Positions 24,734 to 32,873 of a stretch of DNA of 64,000 nucleotides are shown in pieces. Position 1 is the first letter of the stretch. Each line of letters starts with the position of its first letter. The DNA is from Dactylosporangium sp. AC04546 (lineage in GTDB: Bacteria > Actinomycetota > Actinomycetes > Mycobacteriales > Micromonosporaceae). Location of the stretch: positions 124,001 to 188,000 of the forward strand of contig NZ_JAHYSG010000007.1 in assembly GCF_022095675.1 (NCBI RefSeq). Reading direction: 5' to 3'. A program made the position numbers and the translations under genes. The notes below the pieces were generated by a model, which worked only from the letters and a program-made list of their open reading frames with translations, searched no databases and was not told the origin of the DNA.

Positions 24734-26828
24734 GCTCGCGGCGCCGGCCGCCGACTTCCACGACGGGTTCCCGATCGGCAACGGGCGGCTCGGGGCGATG
24801 GTGCACGGCCGGTGCGGTACCGAATGGTTCGACCTCAACGCCGACACACTGTGGTCCGGGGGGCCGCTGCCGCCGCCCTCGGGTCCCTCACCGGCTGCGG
24901 TGCTGCCGGCGCTGCGCGCGGCGATCGCCGCGGGGGACCACGCGCGGGCCGATGCCCTCGCGCGGTCGCTGCAGGGTTCGGCGTGGACCCAGTCCTACCA
25001 GCCACTGGGGCGGTTGACGGTGACTTATGGCCCGGCATCGACTGCCGGCTATCACCGGTGGCTCGACCTCGCCTCGGCCGTCGCCGTCACGGCGCACGGT
25101 GGTACCGAGGTGACGTCGTTCGTCTCCGCACCCGACGACGTGCTCGTCGTCTCCGTGACCGGTGTCCCGGCCTTTCACTCGCCGCACCCGGGAGTGACCT
25201 CGTACGAGGTCGACGGCTGCCTCGTGTGGACCGGGCAGGCGCCCGAGTCGGTGCTGCCCAACTATGTCGCCGACCGCTCGCCGGCGGTGACGTACGGGCC
25301 GGCCGGCATGGGCTTCGCCGTCGCCGCCGCGGTCGACGGGTCGCGCGTGATCGTCGCCGTGGCCACCGGGTTCCGCGGCCCGTTCGCGCCGCCCTCGACC
25401 GACCTGTCCGCGCTGGCTTCCGAGGCCGTCGCCCGGGTCGCCGCCGCCCGGGCCCGCTCGCCGCAGGAGCTGCGGCAGCGGCACGTCGAGGAGCATCGCG
25501 GCTGGTACGACCGGGCCGACCTGCACCTGCCCGGCGCGCCGCGCGAGGAGCTGCTGTTCCACCTGGGCCGCTACCTGCTCATCGCCGCGTCCCGCCCGGG
25601 CACCCAGCCGGCCAACCTCCAGGGCATCTGGAACGCCGACGTGCGGCCCGGCTGGAGCAGCAACTGGACGACGAACATCAACGCGCAGATGAACTACTGG
25701 GCGGCGGAGCCGGCGAACCTGGGGCCGCTGCACGAGCCGCTGCTCACGCTCACCCGCGAGCTGGCCGAGGCCGGCACGGCGACGGCGGCGTTCCACTACG
25801 GCGCCCGCGGCGCGGCCGTCCACCACAACACCGACCTGTGGCGCTTCACGGCCCCGGTGCCGGGCGAGCCGCAGTGGGCGAACTGGCCGTCCGCGCTGCC
25901 GTGGCTGTCGGCCCACCTGTGGGAGCACTGGACGTTCGGCGGCGACCCGCCGCCCGCGGCGGTGTTCGAGGCGGCGGCCCGCTTCACGCTCGACATGCTC
26001 GTCCCGGACGGGTCGGGCGCGCTCGTCGTCAGCCCGTCGACGTCACCGGAGCACGACTTCGCCTGGGGTACCGCCGTCTCCCGGGGCTGCGCGATGGACC
26101 AGGAGCTGGCCCGGGAGGTCCTGGAACGCGTGGTGGCCCTGGGCGGCCCGCTCGCCGCGGAGGCGTCCGAGGCCCTGGCCGCGCTGCGCCCGGTGCCGAC
26201 GGGTGCCGACGGCGCCCTGCTGGAGTGGTACGACGACCGCGCACCGAGCGAGCCCGGCCACCGCCACCTGTCGCACCTGTACGGCCTGTACCCCGGCACC
26301 CGCATCACCGAGACGGGCACCCCGGCCGACTTCGCGGCGGCCGGCATGGCGCTGCACAAACGCCTCGCCGCCGGCACGGGCCACACGGGCTGGAGCCGCG
26401 CCTGGGTCCTGTGCCTGGCCGCCCGCCTGCGCGACCCCGCGCTGGCGGCGGCGTCGCTGACCGCGCTGCTGGACGACCTGTGCTCGCCGTCGATGCTGAC
26501 GCTGCACCCGGACGCGGCCCGCCCGACGGGCTGGATCTTCCAGATCGACGGCAACCTGGGCGCCACGGCCGGCATCGCCGAACTGCTGGTCCAGAGCCAC
26601 GAGGGCACGGTGTCCCTGCTGAAGACCCTCCCGCCGGCATGGACATCCGGGTCGGCGCGCGGCCTGCGCTGCCGCGGCGGCCACGAGGTCGCGCTGTCCT
26701 GGTCCGACGGAGGCCTCCACGAGGCCGTGCTTCGCGCCGGCTCCACCGGCCCGCTTGTGGTGCAGTTCCCCGGCGGCCAAGTGACACTGGAGGTCGAGGC
26801 GGGGGAGCGGTACCCGCTCGTTCCGTAG
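24714..26828 (+). CDS. GH95 alpha-L-fucosidase (or alpha-L-galactosidase)
   Basis: A 704-residue inverting GH95 enzyme. Family signatures: FPIGNGRLGAMVHG, FDLNADTLWSGGP, PANLQGIWN, the two catalytic-base Asn in NWTTNINAQMNYW, STSPEH with the acid Glu, and GHRHLSHLYGLYP. Cytoplasmic. The start must precede the conserved FPIGNGR segment; the only initiator is TTG at 24714, which overlaps the GH42 gene by 20 bp and has a weak ribosome site. Translation is likely coupled. Cleaving alpha-1,2-fucose next to beta-galactose would fit fucosylated xyloglucan side chains; arabinogalactan or pectin fragments are alternatives. Confidence 0.87.
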   Translation: MSRHRIELAAPAADFHDGFPIGNGRLGAMVHGRCGTEWFDLNADTLWSGGPLPPPSGPSPAAVLPALRAAIAAGDHARADALARSLQGSAWTQSYQPLGRLTVTYGPASTAGYHRWLDLASAVAVTAHGGTEVTSFVSAPDDVLVVSVTGVPAFHSPHPGVTSYEVDGCLVWTGQAPESVLPNYVADRSPAVTYGPAGMGFAVAAAVDGSRVIVAVATGFRGPFAPPSTDLSALASEAVARVAAARARSPQELRQRHVEEHRGWYDRADLHLPGAPREELLFHLGRYLLIAASRPGTQPANLQGIWNADVRPGWSSNWTTNINAQMNYWAAEPANLGPLHEPLLTLTRELAEAGTATAAFHYGARGAAVHHNTDLWRFTAPVPGEPQWANWPSALPWLSAHLWEHWTFGGDPPPAAVFEAAARFTLDMLVPDGSGALVVSPSTSPEHDFAWGTAVSRGCAMDQELAREVLERVVALGGPLAAEASEALAALRPVPTGADGALLEWYDDRAPSEPGHRHLSHLYGLYPGTRITETGTPADFAAAGMALHKRLAAGTGHTGWSRAWVLCLAARLRDPALAAASLTALLDDLCSPSMLTLHPDAARPTGWIFQIDGNLGATAGIAELLVQSHEGTVSLLKTLPPAWTSGSARGLRCRGGHEVALSWSDGGLHEAVLRAGSTGPLVVQFPGGQVTLEVEAGERYPLVP

Positions 26829-26850
26829 CGCATCAGCTGGCGGCGGTATC

Positions 26851-26874
26851 GCAATCTGCTATACCGCAGGTTGC
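26851..26874. promoter_or_regulatory. operator-like dyad, copy 1 (CAATCTGC-N6-GCAGGTTG)
   Basis: Imperfect inverted repeat with the hexamer TATACC between the arms, extending outward to ATCGCAA...TTGCGAT. Same arm sequence and same 6-bp spacing as copies 2 and 3. Confidence 0.6.
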
Positions 26875-26973
26875 GATGCGGTGTGTTCCGCGCGGTTTGT
26901 GCGCCATGTGCCGCACTGGAGTGTCATTTGCGCTGCGGTTCGCGGTGCTTGGGCTACTTCGCGACGATTCGCA

Positions 26974-26993
26974 AATCTGCCTTACCGCAGATT
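26974..26993. promoter_or_regulatory. operator-like dyad, copy 2 (AATCTGC-N6-GCAGATT)
   Basis: Perfect 7-bp arms with CTTACC between them, 123 bp after copy 1. Confidence 0.6.
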
Positions 26994-27062
26994 CGACATG
27001 GCGATCTAGCGTGACATTCGCCGATACTCGACGTGACAGCAATCGCTGTTTCTGCCTCAAGA

Positions 27063-27094
27063 CCACAGCGCCCGGCGGCTACCGGGCGCTGTGG
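27063..27094 (+). terminator. hairpin with 13-bp perfect arms
   Basis: Arms 27063-27075 (CCACAGCGCCCGG) and 27082-27094 with a 6-base loop; the stem extends further after a small bulge (AAGA outside the left arm, TTGGTCTT after the right). It may end the GH95 operon or short transcripts from the upstream dyads. Confidence 0.6.
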
Positions 27095-27188
27095 TTGGTC
27101 TTCCGTCGCGAGGAGGGAGGACCCGTTCTGTGGTCAATGGTGCCGCAATCTTCCTCCTCTCGGCAATGGCACGCCGGGAGGGAGCACC

Positions 27189-27593
27189 GTGCCGCTCTTC
27201 TATCGCGGACCGCGGGTCCGCATCACGCACTCTTCGTTCGAGACCGGGGTCCGCTACCCGGTCGCCGACTTCGCCCGGGTCTGGGTGGTTGTGCCGCGGG
27301 AGCCTGCGGTAGCGCTGGTGGAGGTCTCCTGCTCCAGCGGGGCGTTCGCGGTAGTCGCCGCACTGGCGACGCATCACGCCGTGGGGTGGGTTTTCCTGCT
27401 GCTGACGGCGGGCATGATGGCCGGATTCGTGAGACGTCGGCGACGAGCGCGGACGGCCCGCCGGGAGCTGTGGGCGTACATCCCGGGCCACGGCCTGGTC
27501 CGCATCTTCACGACCGCCGACCCGGTCGAGTTCGGGCAGGTGCGCCGTGGGCTGCAGCGCGCAATCGAGTGGAACGAGGACACCAGGTCCTGA
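27189..27593 (+). CDS. DUF6232-like small membrane protein
   Basis: A 134-residue protein: N-terminal beta-rich part (PLFYRGPRVRITHSSFETG), a hairpin of two membrane segments (about residues 42-80), a basic stretch and a PH-like C-terminal part ending in a helix (FGQVRRGLQRAIEWN). I match it by eye to the DUF6232 family of actinomycetes, whose function is unknown. The GTG start at 27189 has a strong GGGAGGGAG just before it. It lies between copies 2 and 3 of the operator dyad and directly upstream of the XRE regulator, so it may be under its control. Confidence 0.65.
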   Translation: MPLFYRGPRVRITHSSFETGVRYPVADFARVWVVVPREPAVALVEVSCSSGAFAVVAALATHHAVGWVFLLLTAGMMAGFVRRRRRARTARRELWAYIPGHGLVRIFTTADPVEFGQVRRGLQRAIEWNEDTRS

Positions 27594-27651
27594 CGACTCG
27601 CCGTGTGCGCTTGCGGCACCGCCCGCGTCGGGTGTACTTGTGGGCGGTACC

Positions 27652-27675
27652 GCAATCTGCCGTACGGCAGATTGC
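27652..27675. promoter_or_regulatory. operator-like dyad, copy 3: perfect 24-bp palindrome
   Basis: A perfect palindrome with arms GCAATCTGCC and GGCAGATTGC around GTAC, 27 bp before the XRE/DUF5753 start. It is the best copy of the three and may be the autoregulatory site of that protein. Confidence 0.75.
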
Positions 27676-27702
27676 CCGCCGTGGACAGGACCCGATCATT
27701 TC

Positions 27703-28593
27703 ATGGCCACTGGTGACTCTCCCGCCGGCGCGCGCAGGCGTCTGCGTCTGGAGATCCGCAAAGCCCGCGAAGCGACCGGCCGCACCCAAGGCCAGGTGGC
27801 GGAGGCCCTGAACTGGTCGCTATCCAAGGTCAACCGCATCGAGAACGGCGACGTCACGATCTCGAGCACGGACCTGGACGCGCTGCTCCGCCTGCTCGGC
27901 GTGAGTGACAGCGCCCTGATCGAGCGAATGGCGGCGGACGCCCGAGCGGCCCGCAAACGCGGCCGCGGCTGGTGGGACGAGCCCAGGTTCCGTGAGCACG
28001 TGCGCCCGACGACCCTGCAGATGCTCCAGTTCGAGAGCGAAGCCAGCGCGATCAGGGCGTTCAACTACGCCGTCATTCCCGGCCTGCTGCAGACCCGCGA
28101 GTACGCGGAGGCGGCCATCGGCAACGTGACCGGCGACCTGTCGCCCGAGGCGCGAGTGGTGCGCACCGACCTGCGAATGCTCCGCCAGCGCAAGCTTCGC
28201 AGCCGGCCAGACGTTCAGTGCCTGGTCATTCTCGACGAACTGCTGCTCCAGCGGACCGTCGGCAGTGCCGCCGTCATGGCCGAGCAGCTTCGCACGCTCA
28301 CCGACGCGGCCCGCCGGGCCAACGTGGTCATCCGTCTGCTGCCGAGAGAGACTAGCTGGCCGTACATCGCCATCGGCACGTTCATACTCTTCGACTTCGA
28401 CAACGTCGACAGTGCCGTCCTGTACCGCGAGTTCAGCCTGACGGACGAAATCGTCCACTCCGCGGATGTCGTCAACGCCCATCGCGCTCGTTTCGAGCAG
28501 ATGTGGCACAGCTGCCTGTCCGAAGAGGCGTCGGTGGCGGTCATCGAAGCGGCTCATGCGTCGTTGCGGGCGGCCCTTGTTCGTCGCGGGTGA
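27703..28593 (+). CDS. XRE-family regulator with DUF5753 effector domain
   Basis: A 296-residue actinomycete regulator: XRE HTH (about 15-75; IRKAREATGRTQGQVAEAL, then LSKVNRIENG) and the DUF5753 domain (about 105-285; ESEASAIRAFNYAVIPGLLQTREYA, LDELLLQR). Such proteins often sit beside DUF397 genes, as here, and act as paired developmental or antibiotic regulators. The ATG at 27703 has a weak CAGGA ahead of it. The perfect palindrome at 27652-27675 lies just upstream. Partner proteins are probably the two DUF397 products; target genes are unknown. Confidence 0.87.
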   Translation: MATGDSPAGARRRLRLEIRKAREATGRTQGQVAEALNWSLSKVNRIENGDVTISSTDLDALLRLLGVSDSALIERMAADARAARKRGRGWWDEPRFREHVRPTTLQMLQFESEASAIRAFNYAVIPGLLQTREYAEAAIGNVTGDLSPEARVVRTDLRMLRQRKLRSRPDVQCLVILDELLLQRTVGSAAVMAEQLRTLTDAARRANVVIRLLPRETSWPYIAIGTFILFDFDNVDSAVLYREFSLTDEIVHSADVVNAHRARFEQMWHSCLSEEASVAVIEAAHASLRAALVRRG

Positions 28594-28659
28594 ACACGTC
28601 ACCCGCGGCTCATGTGATGGACAGGCCAGTGTTCTGGCCCTCTTGTGAAGAGGTACTGG

Positions 28660-28857
28660 GTGCACGACGAGATGCCATTGACTTGGCGCCGGAGTTCGCG
28701 GTGCGAGGCGAACAACTGCGTGGAGGTCGCGGTCGCCGGAGACATGGTCATGATTCGTGATTCGTGGAGTCCGACCGGCCCGTTCCTCCGGTTCTCCCGC
28801 GAGGACTTCGCGGCGTTCGCCGCTGGACTCGCGCGGGGAGACCTGCAGCTCGAATAG
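28660..28857 (+). CDS. DUF397 protein, first copy
   Basis: About 65 residues with the DUF397 core WRRSSRCEANNCVEVAVAGDMVMIRDSW and a C-terminal PFLRFSREDFAAF helix. The GTG at 28660 has GAAGAGG six bases upstream; a GTG five codons earlier is possible. DUF397 proteins are small acidic partners of XRE/DUF5753 regulators. This one follows its regulator by 66 bp and is probably in the same transcript. Confidence 0.85.
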   Translation: MHDEMPLTWRRSSRCEANNCVEVAVAGDMVMIRDSWSPTGPFLRFSREDFAAFAAGLARGDLQLE

Positions 28858-28984
28858 CAGACCACTGGCCGGGCGGTGAGCATCGAACCCGCCGCCCATG
28901 CCATTCTGCGGGCGACGGGTGTTGCCCGACCTCGCCGCTTGTACCCTGGAGTTTGGGCGTGACGAGCGTCGATGGGGGCCGGTC

Positions 28985-29179
28985 ATGGCGGGTGATGTCA
29001 GGGACGGTGGCTGGAAGGTCAGCAGCCGGTGCGAATCGACCAGCTGCGTCGAAGTTCGTCTGGAGCCGGATCATGTGGTCGTCCGCGCCTCGGCCGACGA
29101 GGGTGCGCCGCGGCTCGTATTTCTTCCCGGTGACTGGCAGGCGTTCGTCGCAATGCTCAAGGACCGACACAGCCGCTGA
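28985..29179 (+). CDS. DUF397 protein, second copy
   Basis: A 64-residue DUF397 protein: GGWKVSSRCESTSCVEVRLEPDHVVVRAS, then LVFLPGDWQAFVAMLKD. It shares the SSRCE..CVEV core with the first copy but is otherwise diverged. The ATG at 28985 is preceded by GGGGG. It may be a second partner of the same XRE protein or of an unlinked one. The 127-bp gap before it carries no other gene. Confidence 0.8.
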   Translation: MAGDVRDGGWKVSSRCESTSCVEVRLEPDHVVVRASADEGAPRLVFLPGDWQAFVAMLKDRHSR

Positions 29180-29206
29180 GAGGATCCCCGGGGTGCGCCG
29201 ATGGGC

Positions 29207-29212
29207 TACGGT
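29207..29212 (+). promoter_or_regulatory. -10 TACGGT of a leaderless gene
   Basis: TACGGT lies seven bases before the GTG that starts the DUF4139 gene, and no Shine-Dalgarno sequence is present. Transcription would start at the GTG itself. Confidence 0.55.
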
Positions 29213-29219
29213 GCCCAGC

Positions 29220-30824
29220 GTGCCTAACACGATCGACGCCGCCGTCGTCGCGGTCACCGTCTACCCCACGCAGGCCCGGGTCACCCGGCGCGGCCGGGTC
29301 ACGCTCGACGCCGGTGAGCAGGTCGTCGAGGTCGGGCCGTTGCCGCTCAGCCTCGACGGGGACTCCATCCGGGTCAGCGGTCGTGGTCCGGCCACCGTGC
29401 TCGGGGTCGACGTCGTCCTGCGCCGGCAGGAACGGCCCGGGGACGCCACCGTCGCCGCCGTGCGCGAGGAGCGGGACCGGGTCGCCGACGAGTCCGTCGA
29501 GATCGACGACGCGGAGACGGTACTGCGTCAGCGCCAGACCTTCCTCACCACGCTGGGCGAGCGGGCCAGCGGCGCCTGGGCCCGGGCCCTGGCGACCGGC
29601 GCCGCGCCGGCCGACTCGGTCACGTCGTTCACCACGACGCTCGGCGGCGAGCTGACCGAGGTGCTGACCGCCCTGCGCGAGCTGCGGCAGCGCCGCACCC
29701 GGGTCGCCGAGCGGCTCGCCGCGCTCGACCGGCGGCTCGCCGACCTGTCCGGCAAGCGGGAGCCCGACGGGCGGTACGCCGTCGTCGCGCTCACCGTGTC
29801 GGCGCCCGGTGAGGTCGAGCTCGACGTCTCCTACCAGGTGCCCGAGGCCGGCTGGCGCTCGACGTACGACGTCCGCCTGGTCGGCGAGACGTTGGAGCTG
29901 ACCTGGTTCGGCCTCGTCGAGCAGCGCACCGGCGAGGACTGGCCGGAGTGCGAGCTGGCCCTGTCCACGGCCCGCCCGTCGGGCGTCGTCGCGATCCCGG
30001 AGCTCGACCCCTGGTACCTCGACCTGCTCGCCCCGCCCCCGCCGCCGCAGCCCTACGGCGCCTACGGCGGTGGCGGCTACCCCGCGCCGGCGCCCATGAT
30101 GGCCGCGCCGGGCGGCCCGCCGCCGCGCGCGGCCGCGATGGCGGCCTCGATGGACCTGGCCGCGCCGGTCGAGCTGGAGGTGGCCCAGGCGAAGGTCGAG
30201 GAGGGCCCGATCGCGGCCACGTACCGCCCGGCCCGCGCCGTCGCCGTCCCCGCCGACGGCACCACCGCCCGCGCCACGGTCGCCGTGTTCGAGCTGGCCG
30301 CCCGGCTCGACCACGTGAGCGCCCCGGCCCGCTCGACGGACGTCCACGTCCGCGCCGTGGTGACCAACTCGTCGCAGCACACCCTGCCGCCGGGGAAGGC
30401 GTCGGTGTTCCACGAGGCCGACTTCGTCAGCCGTACCGCGCTGTCGACCTGGGCGCCCGGCGAGGAGCTGGAGCTCGCGCTGGGCCTCGACGACCGGGTG
30501 CGGGTCGAGCGCGAGCTGGTCCGCCGCACCGCCACCAAGGCGACCCTGGGGTCGAGCCGCCGCCGCGAGGTCGAGTACCGCACGACGATCGGCAACTTCA
30601 CCGGCCGCCCGGTCCGCATCACCGTCCTCGACCAGCTCCCGGTCAGCCGCCACGACGGCATCGCCGTCCGCGAGACCGCGTTGGAGCCCCAGCCGGCGGA
30701 GCGCACCGACCTCGGCGTGGTGACGTGGCGGATGCAGCTCGCCGAGGGACAGTCGGCCACGCTGCGCCTGGGGTACCGGGTGGAGACGGCGAAGGGCATC
30801 GAGATGTCCGGCTGGCGCGAGTAG
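29220..30824 (+). CDS. DUF4139 (MuiA-type) domain protein
   Basis: A 534-residue soluble protein. The N-terminal DUF4140 part (VTVYPTQARVTRRGRV) is followed by a coiled coil (about residues 75-180) and the DUF4139 beta-rich domain (VSYQVPEAGWRSTYDVRL, SSRRREVEYRTTIGNFTG, LEPQPAERTDLGVVTWRMQL). A Pro/Gly/Tyr-rich and Ala-rich loop (about 262-312) interrupts the domain. The family is annotated as mucoidy-inhibitor-like, but its biochemical role is not known. The start is GTG at 29220; reading upstream gives antisense-like sequence. No operon partner is evident. Confidence 0.82.
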   Translation: MPNTIDAAVVAVTVYPTQARVTRRGRVTLDAGEQVVEVGPLPLSLDGDSIRVSGRGPATVLGVDVVLRRQERPGDATVAAVREERDRVADESVEIDDAETVLRQRQTFLTTLGERASGAWARALATGAAPADSVTSFTTTLGGELTEVLTALRELRQRRTRVAERLAALDRRLADLSGKREPDGRYAVVALTVSAPGEVELDVSYQVPEAGWRSTYDVRLVGETLELTWFGLVEQRTGEDWPECELALSTARPSGVVAIPELDPWYLDLLAPPPPPQPYGAYGGGGYPAPAPMMAAPGGPPPRAAAMAASMDLAAPVELEVAQAKVEEGPIAATYRPARAVAVPADGTTARATVAVFELAARLDHVSAPARSTDVHVRAVVTNSSQHTLPPGKASVFHEADFVSRTALSTWAPGEELELALGLDDRVRVERELVRRTATKATLGSSRRREVEYRTTIGNFTGRPVRITVLDQLPVSRHDGIAVRETALEPQPAERTDLGVVTWRMQLAEGQSATLRLGYRVETAKGIEMSGWRE

Positions 30825-30868
30825 GCGGCGCCGGCTCCCCGGTGCCCGCCGTGCGTCGGCCACGGTAG

Positions 30869-31323
30869 TGCCGCAGCGGCGGCGAGACGCTGTTCGACCA
30901 CCGCGCCTACCGCGCCGAGTGGGAGGAACGGGCCCGCGCCCTCGGTGTCGTCCCGGACGTGCTCGGCCCGGTGCCGCACGACGACCTGCCGTCCCTGGTG
31001 GCCGGCGCGGCCGCCTTCGCGTTCCCGTCCACGAAGGAGGGCTTCGGCCTGGCCGCGATGGAAGCCCTCGCCGCCGGCGTGCCGGTCGTCGTGCGCGACC
31101 TGCCGGTGCTCCGCGAGGTCTTCGGCGCGACGGTCGGCTACGGCACCGACCCGGCCTCGCTCGCCGCGGCCCTGCTGCGGGCGGTGACCACCCCCGACCC
31201 GACCCGGCCCGCCGCGCGGCCGGCCGGGCGCTGGCCGCCGCCCACACCTGGACGGCGGCCGCCGCCCGGCACGTCGAGTGCTACGAACGGGTCAGCCGCC
31301 GGCCGTCGTTCGGCCCGCCGTAA
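30869..31323 (+). pseudogene. glycosyltransferase family 4 remnant, N-truncated and frameshifted
   Basis: The C-terminal donor-binding half of a GT4 enzyme is readable from about 30878: GGETLFDHRAYRAEWEERA, LGPVPHDDLPSLVAGAAAF, and the diagnostic STKEGFGLAAMEALAAGVPVV. An in-frame TAG at 30866-30868 cuts off everything upstream, and no N-terminal half exists in the preceding DNA. Near 31195-31215 the frame changes: the expected tail (GRALAAAHTWTAAAARHVE) continues in another frame to a TAA at 31321-31323. The gene is therefore dead on two counts. Confidence 0.82.
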
Positions 31324-31333
31324 CCGTCGGGGG

Positions 31334-32737
31334 TCAGTCGGCCGGCCGGCGATACAGGCGGCGGGGGATCGTGTAGGCCAGGTCGGCCGCCGTCTCGAAG
31401 GCCTCGTCGAGGTCGAGCAGGCGGCGGGCGACCAGCTCGGCCAGGTAGCCCGCGTCGACGCGGCGGGCCAGGTCGTGCCGGGCCGGGATCGAGGCGAACG
31501 CGCGCGTGTCGTCGACGAAGCCCGCCGTGCGGTAGAAGCCCGCGGTCTCCGTGACCGCCTGGCGGAAGCGGCGCAGCCCGTCCGGGCTGTCCAGGAACCA
31601 CCACGGCGCGCCGAGGTGCAGCGCCGGGTAGACGCCGGCGAGCGGGGCCAGCTCGCGGCTGTAGGTGGTCTCGTCGACCGTGAACGCCACCATCCGCAAG
31701 CGCGGGTCATGGCCGAACGCCTCCAGCAGCGGGCGCAGCGACCGGGTGAACTCGGCGGCGACCGGGATGTCGAAGCCGCGGTCCGGCCCGTAGCGCCGCA
31801 GGGCCGCGGGTGAGTGGTCGCGCAGGACGCCGGGGTGCAGCTGCAGGACGAGGCCGTCTTCACAGGACATGCGGGCCATCTCGTACAGCATGTGGCCGGC
31901 GAACGCCGCCGAGTCCCGCGCGCTGACGGCGCCGCGGAGGGCGGCGTCGTAGATGCGGGCGGCGTCGGCCTCCGGCAGCGGGGTCGTGTCCGCCGACTCG
32001 TGGCCGTGGTCGGTGGCGAGCGCGCCCGCGGAGGCGAAGTCGAGCCGCCGGAGGCGCAGCGCGTCGAGGTACCCCCGGTAGCGGCCGGTGTCGGCGCCGG
32101 TCAGCCGGCCGAGCTCGGCCACCCCTTCGGCCCACCGTGGGCGGTCGAGGTGCACCAGGGCGTCGGGGCGGAACGTCGGGATCACCTGCTCGCCCCAGCC
32201 GTCGGCAGCCAGGCGGCCGTGGGCGGCCAGGTCGTCGAGCGGCGAGTCGGTCGTCGCGAGCACCTCGATGCCGAACCGCTTGAACAGCGCCCGGGGCCGG
32301 AACTCGGGCTCGGCGAGCCGGGCGGACAGCTCGTCGTACAGCTCGTCGGCGGTCTCCGGCGCCGGCGCCAGGTCGACGCCGAAGACGTCGACGAGCTCAT
32401 GCGTCAGCCAGTACCGCGACGGCGTGCCGCGGAAGAGGTGCCAGTGCGCGCAGAACGTCCGCCAGATCTCCCGCGGGTCGCGCTCGGCGCCCACGCCGAG
32501 GTCCTCCAGGGCGACGCCGCCGGCGTGCAGCAGCCGGGTCACGTAGTGGTCGAGCGTGATGAACATGCGGGCCGGGTCGGGGAACGCCGCGTCGTCGGCG
32601 AGCACGGCGGCGTCGACGTGGCCGTGCATGCAGACGAGGGGCAGCGTACGGGTCTCCGCGTAGAGGGCGAGGGCGATGTCGCGGGCCGTCGGATCGAGCG
32701 GGAGGGCGCGGTCCTCGTGCAGCTGCAGGTACCTCAT
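31334..32737 (-). CDS. uxaC: glucuronate isomerase
   Basis: A 467-residue uronate isomerase that converts D-glucuronate to D-fructuronate or D-galacturonate to D-tagaturonate. Family landmarks are CMHGHVDAAVLADD (metal-binding HxH), FCAHWHLFRGTPSRYWL, TTDSPLDDL and TVDETTYSREL. The ATG at 32737 has GGAGG ahead of it; a start six codons earlier would overlap the operator. It is divergent from a LacI regulator, and the arm on the other side encodes an ABC transporter and manD. Together they form a uronate-use locus. The usual fructuronate reductase (UxuB) is not nearby. Confidence 0.9.
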   Translation of the reverse strand: MRYLQLHEDRALPLDPTARDIALALYAETRTLPLVCMHGHVDAAVLADDAAFPDPARMFITLDHYVTRLLHAGGVALEDLGVGAERDPREIWRTFCAHWHLFRGTPSRYWLTHELVDVFGVDLAPAPETADELYDELSARLAEPEFRPRALFKRFGIEVLATTDSPLDDLAAHGRLAADGWGEQVIPTFRPDALVHLDRPRWAEGVAELGRLTGADTGRYRGYLDALRLRRLDFASAGALATDHGHESADTTPLPEADAARIYDAALRGAVSARDSAAFAGHMLYEMARMSCEDGLVLQLHPGVLRDHSPAALRRYGPDRGFDIPVAAEFTRSLRPLLEAFGHDPRLRMVAFTVDETTYSRELAPLAGVYPALHLGAPWWFLDSPDGLRRFRQAVTETAGFYRTAGFVDDTRAFASIPARHDLARRVDAGYLAELVARRLLDLDEAFETAADLAYTIPRRLYRRPAD

Positions 32738-32751
32738 CCGGAGACCTCCGT

Positions 32752-32764
32752 ACAAACGTTTTCA
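32752..32764. promoter_or_regulatory. LacI-type operator ACAAACGTTTTCA
   Basis: Contains the perfect palindrome AAACGTTT with central CG, 15 bp before the uxaC start. It matches the copy at 32829-32841 in 11 of 13 positions. Binding here would repress uxaC. Confidence 0.7.
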
Positions 32765-32815
32765 TCACTCTGATCTCAAGCCGGGGCGGCCGTCAAGTCC
32801 GCATCGACGAGAGTC

Positions 32816-32845
32816 TTGACAGAGTTGTGCAAAGGTTTTCAGACT
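32816..32845 (+). promoter_or_regulatory. LacI-gene promoter with second operator GCAAAGGTTTTCA
   Basis: TTGACA at 32816-32821 is a consensus -35; a weak -10 (CAGACT, 32840-32845) follows at 18 bp. The operator-like GCAAAGGTTTTCA (32829-32841) fills the spacer. A third, LacI-like AGCGCT core lies at 32852-32857. Autoregulation is likely. Confidence 0.55.
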
Positions 32846-32873
32846 ACGTGGGAGCGCTTCTAGGGAGGTTGCG

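Larger units (their letters stand above)
26829..27188. other. 360-bp gene-free region with two operator-like dyads and a terminator
   Basis: No convincing coding region lies here. It is less GC-rich than the flanking genes. It holds two copies of the AATCTGC-type dyad (26851-26874 and 26974-26993), each with a -10-like hexamer between its arms, and a strong hairpin at 27063-27094. Short unstable transcripts or a small RNA could start from the dyads; I see no reading frame worth naming. Confidence 0.6.

Noticed and set aside
26833..27066. 77-codon minus-strand frame in the gene-free region
   Set aside because: No ribosome site, no family resemblance, and it runs across the operator dyads.
28764..29219. 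N-terminal extension of the DUF4139 protein
   Set aside because: It reads through the DUF397 genes in another frame; the protein family begins at the GTG at 29220.
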